Assembly (NCBI GenBank): GCA_022496805.1
Contig: CM040089.1
Location: forward strand, 34,518,372 to 34,582,371
DNA length: 64,000 nucleotides
Direction: 5' to 3'
Source: Pohlia nutans
Taxonomy: Eukaryota > Streptophyta > Bryopsida > Bryales > Mniaceae
Each line of letters starts with the position of its first letter. Position 1 is the stretch's first letter. The position numbers and the translations under genes were made by a program. Below, piece after piece: positions 25,481 through 37,096 of this stretch. The notes beneath the pieces are model-generated. The model made no database searches, was not told where the DNA came from, and worked only from the letters and a program-made list of their open reading frames with translations.

Positions 25481-27999
25481 AGAGGTTACATATCTCGACT
25501 CTATGTAGGAAATTTGGCTATTTTCATCTTCTTTTTTTTGAGAAAATCCTTTGTATCAATTAGTGAGTCCAAATTTATGCAACAATTTGGCTAAAATTAA
25601 CAACAAAAAAATCATTGTAAAGGGGAAGTGAATTGAATTGAAATGAAAGGAAATCAACTGCCCAGGCCGGCTGTGTGTTATGCAACTATTACTCTCATAA
25701 TATTCTTCAGCACTAGGGTCCATCGTCTACTATTTGGTCGATCTTTTACTAATACAATAACTTTCTTTGGAACTAGAGTGAAAGATGACACTTGTCATTC
25801 TACGAGGGGATTTAGTAGGAGTCAAGCAAATAAGACAAACTTAAGATGTGAAAACAAAGAGCATTCAAGAGCATCGGAGAGAATCTAGGAAACTTTAGTA
25901 GGGGTACAAAGCATTAGAAAAAAATATGGGGTTGTAGAAGGGTCCGAATCCATTAGAAAGTTGCAAGTTAGAGGAGGGTCATGCAAAAGGAACATGAAAA
26001 ATACACCTTCTGGACCCGCTGCAACGCTAGCCGGCACTGATGTTCTGTAATTTTTTGATGAAATAATTAATTATTAGAAAATGAAAATTACAAAATTACA
26101 ATTTAAAAAAAAAAATCATCGCCTATTGGTGCCTGTAGGCGCTGCAGTTCTTTTTTTAAAAATTATTAATAATTTTTAATTCTATATGGGGCCCCGCCAT
26201 TGCATTGCAAATGCCAGTAGGCGCTGCGGCGGGCCCAATTGGGAGCCTTCCTCTTGTTCTTTTTTGTTTTTTCTATTGTTTTTTTCTTCATTGTATCAAT
26301 TTCACTGTAGCATTGTTTGTGAATTCAAACATGGCAACTTATGGTTGGCCATGCTCATAGGCACCATCGGCAAAAAAGTGGACATTTTGAGGACCTCTTG
26401 CAAGTCCATATTTCTTCTAATGTCTAAGGCTTAATAATAGAGTTAACTTAAAAGTCGACCCAAAGAGGAATTTTTTGGCAAACTCGTGTTGAATTTCTTT
26501 TGAAATCATATTGAAATATAAATATACCAAAAACTAGTCTATGACGAGTTGGGAGACAATCTATAACAGGGCACTGTCATTATTCTCTATACCTCGTTGT
26601 GGCTCCCACACCTTCCACCAAAGTTCCAATCCATGGCTCACAAGGGGACAATTTATGACACGGCACTATTCAACCCAAGCATAGTTCAATAGAGAAGTTA
26701 GAAGTAGAGCAAAAAGGGAGGATGAATGCACTTCTTTTTGGTTAACTCTAATGCTATGTTGCAATGAAATCAAGTTTTCATTTATGTCAAAAATAAACAA
26801 ACAAAAATTTACTTAAATGAAACGCTCAAGAGTGACGGAGAATGAAGCCGGATGCACAGCTGACACAAGGGGCATGACACTCAAACTGTGTACAGTTTTC
26901 CCCACATTCAACGGCTGTGATGCCAGCCCACAATGGACGCCACTTGGCTGATCAAAATATTTGTTGCTTGTAGGGGGACACTGGAACATTCTGCCCCAAA
27001 ATTTATAAATATAAAAATATGGGATTTCTTAAGTCACGGCCACGGTGACCTTGTTATTATAATGCCCCCAGGTCGTATTTTTGTAATGGTCCTGGCTCAC
27101 CCTGGAATCAGGTGATAGAATAGAAACACCCAATTACTGAGATATTCCTGCTAGATATGAAAATCCTGAGATTTTATTCAACATAAAATTATTTGCAGCT
27201 TAATTGATTTATTAATGGTTATTGGAGGTAATGGTGGCAAATGGAATTCAGAGAATCCCCCTTGTTACCCCCCGAATTGCCACAAACTCGTGGGTTTTAC
27301 AAACCACTCAAAATTTCCTTTTTTTTCTCTTCTCTTTTTACATATATAATTTTCTTTTTCTTTTTCCTCTCTCACGTCAACTGATTCGCTTCCCAAAGGC
27401 GATTCATTTCAGTTTCTCTACAACCACTCAACCCTACCTATTGTTGCGCAGAGCTCACACACAACTTATATTGACCTTGAATTGCCGATCTTCTGGAACT
27501 CATCACTGCTAAGCTATCTAGACACACTTTCTGTAGCTGATCGATCAAGCCTGAGCTTAACAACTTCGATTCTAGCTCCCCTAGCCTTCTTTGTGAATTT
27601 CATGGTGCAAGTTGAGCTAGCTCTTCTAGATATATAGATAGAGATATATCGATCACCGACTAGCTTGGTGAATCGAACTAGACGTACACTTGAATCATTC
27701 TCATCGATCGGGTTCAGAAGCTCAAAACGATCGACACGATGCCTGGTGTGTGCACATTGCGTAACTATGTCGATCAGTGATAAGAGCACATATATATTTC
27801 AAATTGACTAGCTTATTAGACGTTGAATGTCTGATGAAACCGCTGCTAGGTGTCGTTTCTGTACGTCTGCAAGGTTAGACGTTTGATGTGGTATTGAACA
27901 GGTGTGATGATCGTGTCTGTGTATGAGAAAACAGTAGTCGTTTGATTCGTGTGGTATTGCACAGGTGTGAAATCGTGTCTGTGTGTATGAGAAAACAGT
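25481..27999. other. Intergenic DNA up to the F-box gene
   Basis: No recurrent element resolved up to 28000. Around 27300-27520 the plus strand is very pyrimidine-rich (CTTTTTTTTCTCTTCTC), compatible with a leader or promoter of the F-box gene, but no exon can be fixed. Segments near 27890-28000 repeat a GGTATTG(C/A)ACAGGTGTGA unit twice. Confidence 0.35.
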
Positions 28000-28270
28000 C
28001 ACTACTAGGATCATACGCTGATTGCTACATTTGTTAGCAACGAGAGGGGAGTAGCTATAAGGAGATTACGATTCCTAAAATGTTGCGTAACAAGTTGTAA
28101 CGTTGTTTGAGTTCCTCGCCTAAGTTGCTACACTACGATCGTACATTGATTGCTATGTTTGTTAGCAACTATAGGGGAATAGTTGTAACAAGATTACGGT
28201 TCTTAAATGTTGCTTAACAAGTTCTAACGTTGTTTGAGTTGCTAGCACACTGTGTATGATTCTAGTAGTG
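28000..28270 (+). mobile_element. CACTA-type MITE S, dimeric copy
   Basis: CACTACTAGGATCATACGC at the left, GTATGATTCTAGTAGTG at the right. The interior is two head-to-tail units of about 135 bp, each with TTGTTAGCAAC, TTGC..AACAAGTT and TTGTTTGAGTT. It lies 130-220 bp upstream of the first recognisable F-box exon. Confidence 0.8.
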
Positions 28271-28435
28271 GTTAGACGTTTGATGTGTCAAACAATATGA
28301 CAAGCTTCGATCGTGTATGGGAGGAGAGACGTTTGATGTGTGATGTGTGAAATCAATACGACAATCGCGTGTGGGAAGGACAACTGACTAGCTTGAATAT
28401 TGAATAATGCGGGTTTTGATGGTGTGTGGGTTTCA

Positions 28436-30831
28436 GGGTTGAACGTGACCAGCTTGTTGTCGAGCCTACAGTCTGATCCGAAGAAGTCAGTATGGATGGA
28501 CCCGGCGCTGTGGGGGACGCTGCCGGAGCCGCTACTGGAGCTCATCCTTTCTCACCTGCCGTTGCCGGAGCTGCTCCCAATGCGAGCGGTCTGCAAGAAA
28601 TGGGAAGCGCTCCTGCACGCGCCGCGTTTCCTGACGTCGCAGGTGGCGCGCGTGGCGCAGTGCGCGTCCTACGTGCTCACGCGCTCTGAGCCCGCGTTCA
28701 GCGCCTTCAGCTTCTTCCAGCAACACACCGCCCCTGAGCTTTACTACCTCCGCAACTGCTCGCTCTACTCCCCCGTCTCCAAAAACTGGTTCCACATGTC
28801 GTTGAACTTCTTACCCGTCCGGGACTTCTACGTCACGTCTGTTGCTGGTGGATTGCTCTGCTTCGTGGGTTACAAGGACCACAAAGCGTCGCATGCTTTC
28901 AATTCCAGACAACAACAACAACATTTCCCAAGGCAAGCTAGAACTCCACTCCCATGCATTCCCCCAAAAGTCACTTTCACATGATTATCTGTACTCCCTC
29001 TTTCCCTCTATAAAGTCGTCATTGATTTGCACTTACGATCTGTCCCAAATAAAAGTCGTGATTTCTGTTGATATGGTGTATAACCGTCGTGTTCGAAGTG
29101 TCGGATCACATCCTAGGTGATCGGTATGAATGAGTATCAGTTGTATGAGTTGAACTGCTAGTAAACGTTGCCTTTTTAAAAAAAATTGATTTTTGTCAAA
29201 AAAAACATTTAGGCGTGCCGATTGCCCTCTTCCATTCCCCAGGATCATACACTGATTGCTACTTTGGTTAGCAACGACAGGAGAGTAGCTATAACAAGAT
29301 TACGGTTCTTAAATGTTGCTTAACAAGTTGCTAACAAACGTAGCACACAGTACATGATATGATTCTAGTAGTGATCTGACTTTGACATGATCATGTTCCC
29401 CAAATAGACCCGATCAGGCTCCTAACATGTGATCGATGACAGTCCGCATCGCGAGGTGGTGATCGGCGTGTGCAACCCGGCGACGCGCGCGTGGCGGATC
29501 TTACCGCGGTGGGGGGAGAAGGCGTACAATTTGCCGGTGTTCGTGGCTATGGTGGTGAATAGCTTCCACAACACGTATCGTCTGGTGCTGATCGATCACG
29601 ACCGGGTGGCGACGCGGGTGTACCAGTCGAGCTCCATGGCGTGGACGGAGACAGAGTCCGTGCCGTCGCGCCACAGCTTCCCGTATTACGACCGGAGTCC
29701 GAGCGCGGCCGTGACGAGCCATTGCAAGCTGGTGTGCGCCACGGAGTGCAAGACGGGAATCGCCACGTTCGACATGGACGCGTTGCAGTGGGAGAGCTAT
29801 CACGTTTCCTTGCCGGGCCTGCACAGCAACGTGCACCTGGTGCAGCACCACGGCCGCATTCTCATGATCAGCCGCGTCATGAAGCAGAAGTACGAGGGCT
29901 CCGACCGCGTGCAAATCTCCGAGCTCGATCCGCAGGTATGAATGTATACACAATGCACACATAAAATCATACTCCCTCTTTCCCTTGTCAATTTGTCCTA
30001 TAATAAGCTTCTTGTTTGCTCAAACTATTACTCCTACTAGCTCAGGGTCCACACCATTGAACTAGTTAAGTCTTCTGTTTTTAGGGTACAAGCTTCGTAC
30101 AGGAAGCTTATTATGGGACAAAGGAGTATTAAGAATATATATTGATGTAATATTAATAATGGCACTGTGCGGTGAAAGGAAGCAAAGATTTATGTGCCAA
30201 TTTCAGACCTTTGTGCTTCAGGGCCAGAGGCGAGAAGCCGTGAGGAGAGAAATTTCAGCCAATGAGAAATTGGTCTTCTCGGTTTCTAGGCCTCCCATTG
30301 GCTGAAGTTTCTCTCCTCACGGCTTCTTGTCTCTAGTGTAAAGAGGCCCTTAGTCTCTTCTACCACTCACTCTGCACCACATTTTCAGAATTTGTTTTTT
30401 CCAGGTGCTAGAGAACTTGAGAATGGATCAAGTGGCTGATTTTGAGCGAAGAATAATGAGTAGTTACAGTAAATTTCAGTATGGTCAAACTTGACATGTG
30501 CGGTCATTGGCGTGTCTACATTAGTTGACATTGACATAGGACTAACTATTGACTCAAAATGCATCAGGGGCTGCGCGTGCCGACCGCGCTCGAGGATGTC
30601 CCACTGGGTCCCTCAAAATCGTTTCTGGATCATTTCAAGGTGTGTGCTTACAGCAGCTACGAGGATTCGGAAGGTTTGTGCTTCGTCTCCGTCACGACCG
30701 GCGAGCGCTGGTTGTACGATTTGGATGAGCGGTTCTGGCACATTCTGCCGAGCAGCCCTGGGAGCAAAACGAAGAGCATGGCTGCTTATGGTGGTTTCAG
30801 TGTTCTCTTGAGAGTGCACATTCAACCCTAA
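28436..30831 (+). CDS. F-box protein (three recognisable exons)
   Basis: Proposed exons 28436-28932, 29443-29935 and 30568-30831. The F-box is at the N-terminus: WGTLPEPLLELILSHLPLPE, then LLPMRAVCKKWEALLHAPRF. The remainder matches the C-terminal repeat/kelch-like part of this plant family: VICNP-type VIGVCNPATRAWRILPRW, then MAWTETESVP, GKLVCAT-type CKLVCATECKTGIATFDMDA, and ERWLYDLDERFWHILPSS. F-box proteins recruit substrates to SCF ubiquitin ligases in the cytosol or nucleus; the target is unknown. The first in-frame ATG is 28496 (397 residues); an acceptor (GGTTTCAG) at 28435 suggests an earlier exon with the true start. Intron 1 uses a GC donor (AAG|GCAAGC) with matching phase 2; intron 2 is phase 0. 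A short extra exon at 30405 is possible. The exons are GC-rich, unlike all surrounding DNA. Confidence 0.85.
28993..29065 (+). repeat. Half Stowaway-type MITE in F-box intron 1
   Basis: Begins TACTCCCTCTTTCCCTCTAT and includes AAAGTCGTC ... TGTCCCAAATAAAAGTCGTG, typical of Stowaway left halves; the mirrored end is missing. Confidence 0.5.
29241..29373 (+). mobile_element. CACTA-type MITE S, copy in F-box intron 1
   Basis: AGGATCATACACTGATTGCT through GATATGATTCTAGTAGTG. A single unit, with the first bases of the left CACTACT end lost. It sits wholly inside the proposed GC-AG intron. Confidence 0.72.
29972..30126. mobile_element. Stowaway MITE in F-box intron 2
   Basis: TA-CTCCCTCTTTCCC at the left with GTCCTATAATAAGCTTC; GAAGCTTATTATGGGACAAA then GGAG-TA at the right. 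155 bp with TA on both sides. Confidence 0.88.
30221..30349. mobile_element. Foldback MITE with GGGCC ends in F-box intron 2
   Basis: Arms GAGAAGCCGTGAGGAGAGAA and TTCTCTCCTCACGGCTTCTT pair almost perfectly, as do TTTCAGCCAATG and CATTGGCTGAAG. Ends GGGCCAGAGG and AGAGGCCC; flanks TCA and TTA. 129 bp; Tourist/Harbinger-like. Transcribed with the intron it would form a long hairpin. Confidence 0.8.
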
Positions 30832-31328
30832 AATCTTAGCAAAACCTAACATCATCAAATCAAGGCCCTGGGTTACTGATTTTCCTGAGTGGTGGGAGGC
30901 TCAATGTACATTCTTTAGCCCGGGCCCCATGATAGATATTAAGGCAATTTTGGGTTTTCCAATATGTATTATTCATTTTTGTATCTATTTTGTAAATATG
31001 AAGATTTAGTTTCTTCTACTAATTTTTTCATCGGTGGTGTTTTGTTACTTGTATTATTCAATATTTGCATTTTTGAGAACAAGTTGGGCAATGTACACTC
31101 CTAAGAGCCATTAGGTTGCTTTGTTTTGATAGACAAGGTAATCTTGAGTTTCTCAATATGCACCATCTTTCTTTTTTTCGTATTAGGTAATTGCCTCCGG
31201 GAGGCAGTTACAAAACATAATGTGGATTTGGCAAGCCCCCTCTAGTATAATCTTAGAATTTAGCTGAATCAATTTAGGTTGCCGCAAATTTTGCGAAATA
31301 ATATGATCCTTGAAAAAGGCAGAATATC
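30832..31328. other. F-box 3' flank
   Basis: 3' UTR and downstream DNA of the F-box gene; no further gene or repeat assigned. Confidence 0.4.
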
Positions 31329-31658
31329 CACTAGTAGAAAACATGGTAAAAAAGAACCGCAGCCAAAATCGGCTGCGGTACTTATGACCACCCTGATCTG
31401 CAGCCGCTAAGCGACTGCAGATTTTTCTTTTTTGATTTACGACTGCAATTTTAGGAATTTCAAGGCGTGTAATATATCGTTGGAAAGGTCTTGAAAATAC
31501 CTTTCCAACGGTATATTACAAGCCCCTAAATGATTAAAATTGCAGTCGAAAATCTAAAAAAAAAATCTGCAGTCGTTTAGCGACTGCAGATCAGGATGGT
31601 CAAAAGAACTGCAGCCGATTTTGGCTGCGGATCTTTTCGACCATGTTTTCTACTAGTG
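31329..31658. mobile_element. CACTA MITE, full-length hairpin
   Basis: CACTAGTAGAAAACATGGT at the left, ACCATG-type CCATGTTTTCTACTAGTG at the right, and a 3-bp ATC duplication on both sides (31326-31328, 31659-31661). Almost the whole 330 bp is self-complementary: AACCGCAGCC...GGCTGCGG, CTGCAGTCG...CGACTGCAG, CCTTTCCAACG...CGTTGGAAAGG. Such a transcript would be one long stem. Confidence 0.93.
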
Positions 31659-32688
31659 ATCAACCAAAGTCAAATCTCATAAATATGAACATTTAATTAT
31701 TTATTTATTTTCATCATTAATCTATAGTGTATAGTGTATGATTATTTTTTGAATTTTTTTGAAATCGAATTCAAGAGTATAGGCGATGTACACTCTTTAG
31801 AACCATTAGTTGCACCTTAATGATAGACAAGGCAATTTTGAGTTTTCTATTATATAAAAAATTTGATGTCATGGTTGATTTGTAATGTTCAATTAATTCG
31901 TTGCATATTTTAAAATTGAGTTTGACAATTGAAACAAATGTGTATTTTTTGGAGCCATTCAATTGCACTTTAATGATAGACAATGCAATTCTAATTTTTT
32001 CATTATGTACCATCCTTTTATAAATATGGAAATCTAATTTCATTGTTGATTTCTAATGTACAATTTTATTTTTTTGAGATCAAGTTCAATCTGAATGAAA
32101 GTGCATTGGGAGTGTGATTGCCAACAATCTCTATTCTTTAAATGAAGTTTATAGCATTCCAAAGTAGTAACGGGAAGTTATTTAGGGAAGTAAGAATTTT
32201 CAAAAAGTTGTCGATGGTTGGAGATTGAGCTCACATGCACATAAGACACATTTAAATTAAAATTAAGTTGTTTGAATTGATACCATTATTTGACCATTCA
32301 TGAATCGAGGTATGTTAAATTAGGTTTTTATGTTATTTATAAAAAGGACGTAGCATTCACGAGCAATAAAAAATCTTGCTCTAAAGATGTAAAATGAAGT
32401 CTTCCAAAGAATAAAGCTTTCAAAGAATCTTCAATTAACAAATGGATCCAATGTATCAGCAACTCCTTTCAAAATGTAATGATAGTTGAGAATTTTTTTA
32501 ACAAAAGCTTTTCCATCATGTACTATCTATTTAACTCTTATGTATTCATTTTGTAAATACACGTGTAGATAATCATGAAAATTTAACTATTTTGCATCAT
32601 GTATTCAAATGATCTACGATGCATAATTAAATCTTTGTGTTTTCCAAAATGGAATGTGACCACCAATAATCTACATTCTTTAGAGCTA
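31659..32688. other. AT-rich DNA with a diffuse direct repeat
   Basis: Blocks ATTGCACTTTAATGATAGAC, AAGGCAATTTTGAGTTTTC and AAATATGGAAATCTAATTTC recur 2-3 times in diverged form between 30.9 and 32.1 kb (also TTTGATAGACAAGGTAAT near 31125). No coding content. Confidence 0.5.
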
Positions 32689-33104
32689 TTAACCTTTAAA
32701 CATCAAGAGGGTTCTTGGAGGTTAGTCGGAAGAACATGTGCAAAAGTCTATAGCAGCAGGCATGCTGCTAAAAATTAAATTAAAATAAAAAATGAATAAA
32801 ATTGTCAATCTACCGCCGACACTGGGCAAATTTTTTGTTGTTGTTTAAAAAAATGCTTTGTCTCTCTCCGAAACTGTTGCACGATCATAGCTCCCCCCCC
32901 CCCCTCTTCTCTTGATTGCTTTATTTGATTGTAGGTTGTTCCACAGTTGTCTAATTTAGACGCAAGTTGGGAATCTAGCCTCGCTTTTTCATCACCTTTC
33001 CAAAGCACCAATCTATTTCAATTTTGGTTGAGGAAAATCCACTTTTTTCTTCATTATTCTCTCATAAACAAGGTCATGGGGTTATTTTGACGTTTAAGGG
33101 TTAA
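32689..33104 (-). mobile_element. TTAA element C, copy 2
   Basis: TTAACCTTTAAACATCAAG at the left and TTTTGACGTTTAAGGGTTAA at the right. The interior is the reverse complement of C copy 1 (minus strand: GTGGATTTTCCTCAACC, ATTGGTGC.TTGGAAAGGTG). 416 bp. Confidence 0.83.
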
Positions 33105-33402
33105 GTTGCATAGTAATGTTAAATAAGACAAATTTGAGTTTCTATTATAAATTATTAATTTTGTGTCTAGTTTAGATATGAGGAGGTAATTATCTTACTT
33201 TCATCATGTACTCCTAAATGATTTGAAATGCACATTAATTCACGATTTCTTTTTTAACTGTTTTTCTTTTCTTTTGTCATTGTCTTCTTCTTTTTGGCAT
33301 GGAAGAGGGTGCAATGGAAATAGGGAATCGTCAGAGCACATGTATATTCGAGGTTGAAAATATGAAAATGTGAAGTAACTTTACATACCATTGATTGTTT
33401 TC

Positions 33403-33667
33403 CCCGATTCTAAATCCCCTCAACGTTAATGCAAGAGGACAAAATTTGTCCCCTATGTTGTGCATGTAGGGGTCCATCTTAAAAAATAACCCCCTCTTCC
33501 AAGGGTTTAAAATTGTTGAGGGGATCCTTGCAAACTAATACTAAACCTCTGGTCCTAATTCTGCAAAAAAAAGACACTAGGGTGCCTAAAATGGAAATTT
33601 CAGAAAATGGGTCCAAAGGTGAATAGTGCTTGCACTAACGTCAAGAAGGGGATTTAGAGTTGGGGGA
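33403..33667. mobile_element. MITE Q, copy 1
   Basis: Terminal inverted repeat of about 30 bp: CCGATTCTAAATCCCC..CAACGTTAATGCAAG opposite CTTGCACTAACGTCAAG..GGGGATTTAGAGTTGGGG. A partial copy is at 46167-46303. About 265 bp. Confidence 0.72.
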
Positions 33668-33722
33668 TTGTTTTTAACATGAACATTTATTTACAAGAAT
33701 AGTTTTTCTCGGAACAAGGTAG

Positions 33723-34127
33723 TAGGGTTGGTTGTCCTATTACCAACCACTGCCCCAATTATGACATGTAGACTTTTCTTGGGGTCACCACAATTGAGAC
33801 CCAAAACCATCAATTTCACTATTCAAGTAGACCAATGGCACGCCAAACATTGCGAAAAAATAGTTGGTGGTTTTGGGTATCATTATGAGTGAAAGTTAGC
33901 ACCACATGGTGTGGACATGGAGAAACCTAGTGGTTGGATTTGGGTCACAGGTTACTTTCCACTTTGGAATTTTGTATAAAATTGAGAAATGCAAATTACA
34001 AGTTGCAATTTTTTGCAATCCTCATGAAATCCTATTTCGAACGCGGTCATAATTTTTTTCCGGATTTACCACTGCCAAAATATAGGTCATATTGCTTAAG
34101 TGGTTGGTAATAGGACAATCAACCCTA
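33723..34127. mobile_element. MITE R
   Basis: Inverted ends TAGGGTTGGTTGTCCTATTA..CCAACCACT and AGTGGTTGG..TAATAGGACAATCAACCCTA (about 29 bp, one mismatch). About 405 bp; TAGGG ends are hAT-like but no 8-bp duplication could be confirmed. Confidence 0.75.
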
Positions 34128-34523
34128 GTCAAAGAATGTACCAATGATTGTGAAGTCATTGCCTTGCATGGATCCTTGCCTTTAATAGTCCATAAATATC
34201 AGTACATGACTACATGCATATTGAGGAAATTTTTGATATAAAAATTTATTTTACATTTTCTATATTTTCTAAAAACAATAATTAAAGAATAACCAAAAAT
34301 GATTTTCAGTGATTCCTGTAAGTTAATAGAAAGTGTTCGGGAATGTGGGGAACTAAGTAAAACATTCTGTGCAAAGTTAGGCGGAATCCAAACATAGAAA
34401 AACTGGCCCCCTTACCCAAAATTATAAAAATAAAAATAAAAATAAAATAATCCATTGCCTTGAAACTGAAGCTGCAGCCCCCATCCTCCCAAATGATGTT
34501 TCCTATCAATTGTGGAGGTTTGC
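34128..34523. other. Intergenic DNA, nothing assigned
   Basis: No gene or complete repeat resolved. Confidence 0.35.
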
Positions 34524-34525
34524 TA

Positions 34526-34740
34526 CACTAATTATCCCATTTAGTGAGGGTGGGTTTATAGTGTGTGTGGGAAATTAGTGAAGATAATACTACCAGAAAT
34601 ATCATTATGATGTAAAATTAGCATGATATGAAGATTTCAGCCACTTAGTAAAAATCTCAACCCTCACTAATTTTGAGATTTTACAAAATAATGTGTGCTT
34701 TGGGAATTAGTACCACACACATTAAATGGGATAATCAGTG
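34526..34740 (+). mobile_element. TA-flanked MITE K, copy 3
   Basis: CACTAATTATCCCATTTAGT at the left, ATTAAATGGGATAATCAGTG at the right, TA on both sides. 215 bp. Confidence 0.9.
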
Positions 34741-35044
34741 TACCAAGAAATAAGTTACCCCATTATTCAGACATCATCATATAAATCAATTCAAACTTGA
34801 TTCCAAATGCTCTGCAATTTTTTAATTTTTCTTTTGAGACAAAATGCCTGTGACTCACCATGTCTCATCATTCATGGAGTCTACCCATTTTGAGAAAAAG
34901 GACAAAATAGCTGCAAAATCCAGGGATTAAGATATGGAAAATAGACTCCAATATCCAAAAAAAAAATGAAACCAAAAATTCTCCATGGCCCATGTTTTTT
35001 TGTTTTTTTGCGTTTTGAAAAATGGTCCATGTTTTGCATCACTA

Positions 35045-35637
35045 CACTGATTATCCCGTTTATCCTGTTTATCCCGTTTAGTGAGTGTGGTACTAATTCC
35101 CGAAGCACGCGCTATTTTGTAAAATCTTAAAAATTAGTGAAGGTTGAATTTTTTACTAAGTGGATGAAATCTTCATATCACGCTAATTTTACATCATAAT
35201 GATATTTAGTATCACCTTTACTAATTTCCCACACACACTATAAACCCTCCCTCACGAAGGGCCACTTTGCACTATGGCCGTTCAAGTCGAGAGGCTATAC
35301 GATTGAGTGGCCAAACTTTGTTGAGAGTCCAAAGAAATGGGTAAAAAATAGGCAATAAAATATATTTTTGATTTTTTATGAAAAAAATCGAAGGCCTCTT
35401 GACTATAGTTTGGGTTTCCATTCCTGTCCGATCCAAACTTCCTTCGAGAGGTTGTTGTCTTGGTCAAAAAATGTTGCCATGTAGGCTATTTGAAGGGCGA
35501 CGGCCTTTGAACTCTTGCCTTTCACATGAAGGGTCGACACTCCGAATTCTTAATTTCTTGCAATCTAATTGGTGGAAATCAACGACCTCTCGACCTTCGA
35601 CCATAGTGTGAAGCAACCCTAAATGGGATAATTAGTG
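35045..35637 (-). mobile_element. TA-flanked MITE K, copy 4, split by element L
   Basis: Starts CACTGATTATCCCG with a small internal triplication of TTTATCC(C/T)G, ends TAAATGGGATAATTAGTG, TA on both sides. Element L (35259-35619) separates CCCTCCCTCAC from TAAATGGG, which are contiguous in intact copies. Confidence 0.83.
35259..35619. mobile_element. Element L, nested in K copy 4 (Harbinger-like)
   Basis: Ends GGGCCACTTTGCACTATGG and, reversed, GGGTTGCTTCACACTATGG, followed inward by TCGAGAGG on both arms. Flanks GAA and TAA fit a decayed TAA duplication. 361 bp. Confidence 0.72.
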
Positions 35638-35902
35638 TATCCTTGTGAGTGTGAGTCAAAGCTTGTTTAGTGTGGTCAAACACTAGAGGGAGCATCCCAG
35701 GCTCAATGCCAGGGCCATGAGCCAATGAAGAGGTAAAATGTATTTCTGTAAAATAATTTGAGGGACGCTCCAAGAAGGTGTGCACAAGGTTACATATGTT
35801 GATTGCCTAAACATAAAGAACTCATTTGTAAACGTCAGTTCATGATAAACAAACACTGACGGAGTTGGGCGATACAACCTACAGGAGGACCACTTATATT
35901 TT

Positions 35903-35948
35903 ACATAACATTCAATTGCCTTCATGCCCACTGCCTTTTCCTTCATGC
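35903..35948 (+). repeat. MITE M fragment
   Basis: CATAACATTCAATTGCCTTC terminal piece of M, cut off by the CACTA-like element that follows. Confidence 0.6.
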
Positions 35949-36055
35949 TACTAGTAGAAAAGGTGGCGGTTCCATGGGAGATGCCCAGGCAAATTCACTG
36001 TGCATGCGTGGAATTGGGCACCACATGCCTAGGCAACTCCACCTTTTCTATTGCC
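35949..36055. mobile_element. Small CACTA-like MITE
   Basis: CTAGTAGAAAAGGTGG at the left and CCACCTTTTCTATTG at the right, with inner complementary blocks GATGCCCAGGC / GCCTAGGCAAC. About 107 bp; ends resemble CACTAGTAGAAA elements at 31.3, 46.1 and 53.0 kb. Confidence 0.55.
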
Positions 36056-36088
36056 CAAAAAAGAAACTGTTACGTAGAATGTCCTGAA

Positions 36089-36262
36089 ATGATTAACTTA
36101 AGCTTTCTAGCCTAAGTGCGGTAGGAGTAGAAGGCGAATGGTATTCTTCCTTCATAAGAAAATAGAAATCATGAAGAATGCAATTTCTTCCATAATTTTA
36201 TTCTAAAAAATGAAATTTCTATAAATTTTGAAAGCATAAAGTTAGTCATCACCTAAAACCGA
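36089..36262 (+). repeat. Repeat family T, copy 2
   Basis: Matches 8613-8812. A short K remnant (TTGATTATCCCATTTAGTAT) follows at about 36270-36305. Confidence 0.65.
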
Positions 36263-36305
36263 TAACTACTTTGATTATCCCATTTAGTATGGTTATTGGT
36301 GTAGT

Positions 36306-37096
36306 AACCGTTTTGGGACATACTACCTTAATATGAAGTGGTTTACCGATCTTGAGTTCGGGTTGTGAACCTAAGGTGGTCGGCACTTCCGTGTCGAATA
36401 ATAAAATAAAAATAAAAATTGAAAAATAAGGTTCATAAATTGACTATTCAAGAATATTCTTCAATATTCTCTTTTTCACTATACAAAAAAATTAAAGAAA
36501 ATTTCCCAAAGAAATTGGCATATATTTTTAGAATTGTTTTTGGACTATCCAACCTTCCACCTACATCAGTCCGCATTATCAGCTTGCTTTTTTCTTTTCT
36601 TTGAAACACTAGACGTTTTATTCCAAAGCAAATGGTTACATAAAACATCACAAGAACCAGGCTAAATGAAGCTACCGGCGACAATTTTTAGATTTATCAT
36701 CTTGTTCATGAACTACAAGTTTAATTACAAGACATTACATTTTGAGATATCCCTTTTGCTTTTGTTCTTATTAGTTTTTTGGGTTCCAAGGAACTTCTTG
36801 ATGAAATTAAGGCCATAAATTATTATTCAACATTATTGTCTACAATCTATACATTACAATAAAAGCCATTGTTACATTTTAATTGTCTTGCATTAGAAAA
36901 AAATTGTCATATTTAATAATACCCCTTATTAATTCTATGTGTATAAAAATATGACATGGTGGATGTATTTTCATTAAATGTTGTGGTAGTCATGTTGGTC
37001 CATGATATACCAATTTATGACATCTACTTAGTTTTCTCAAAATTTTACAACCTAGTATAATATACCTAGATATGGTATATATACTTTTTAAATTGT
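36306..37096. other. AT-rich intergenic DNA with a retroposon tail
   Basis: TTTTTCTTTTCTTTGAAACA followed by TTCCAAAGCAAATGG at about 36590-36640 resembles the poly-T/GAAACA tail of the SINE-like insertions. No gene. Confidence 0.4.

Noticed and set aside
29501..29962. 153-residue minus-strand ORF
   Set aside because: Shadow of the GC-rich second F-box exon; histidine- and arginine-rich with no domain.
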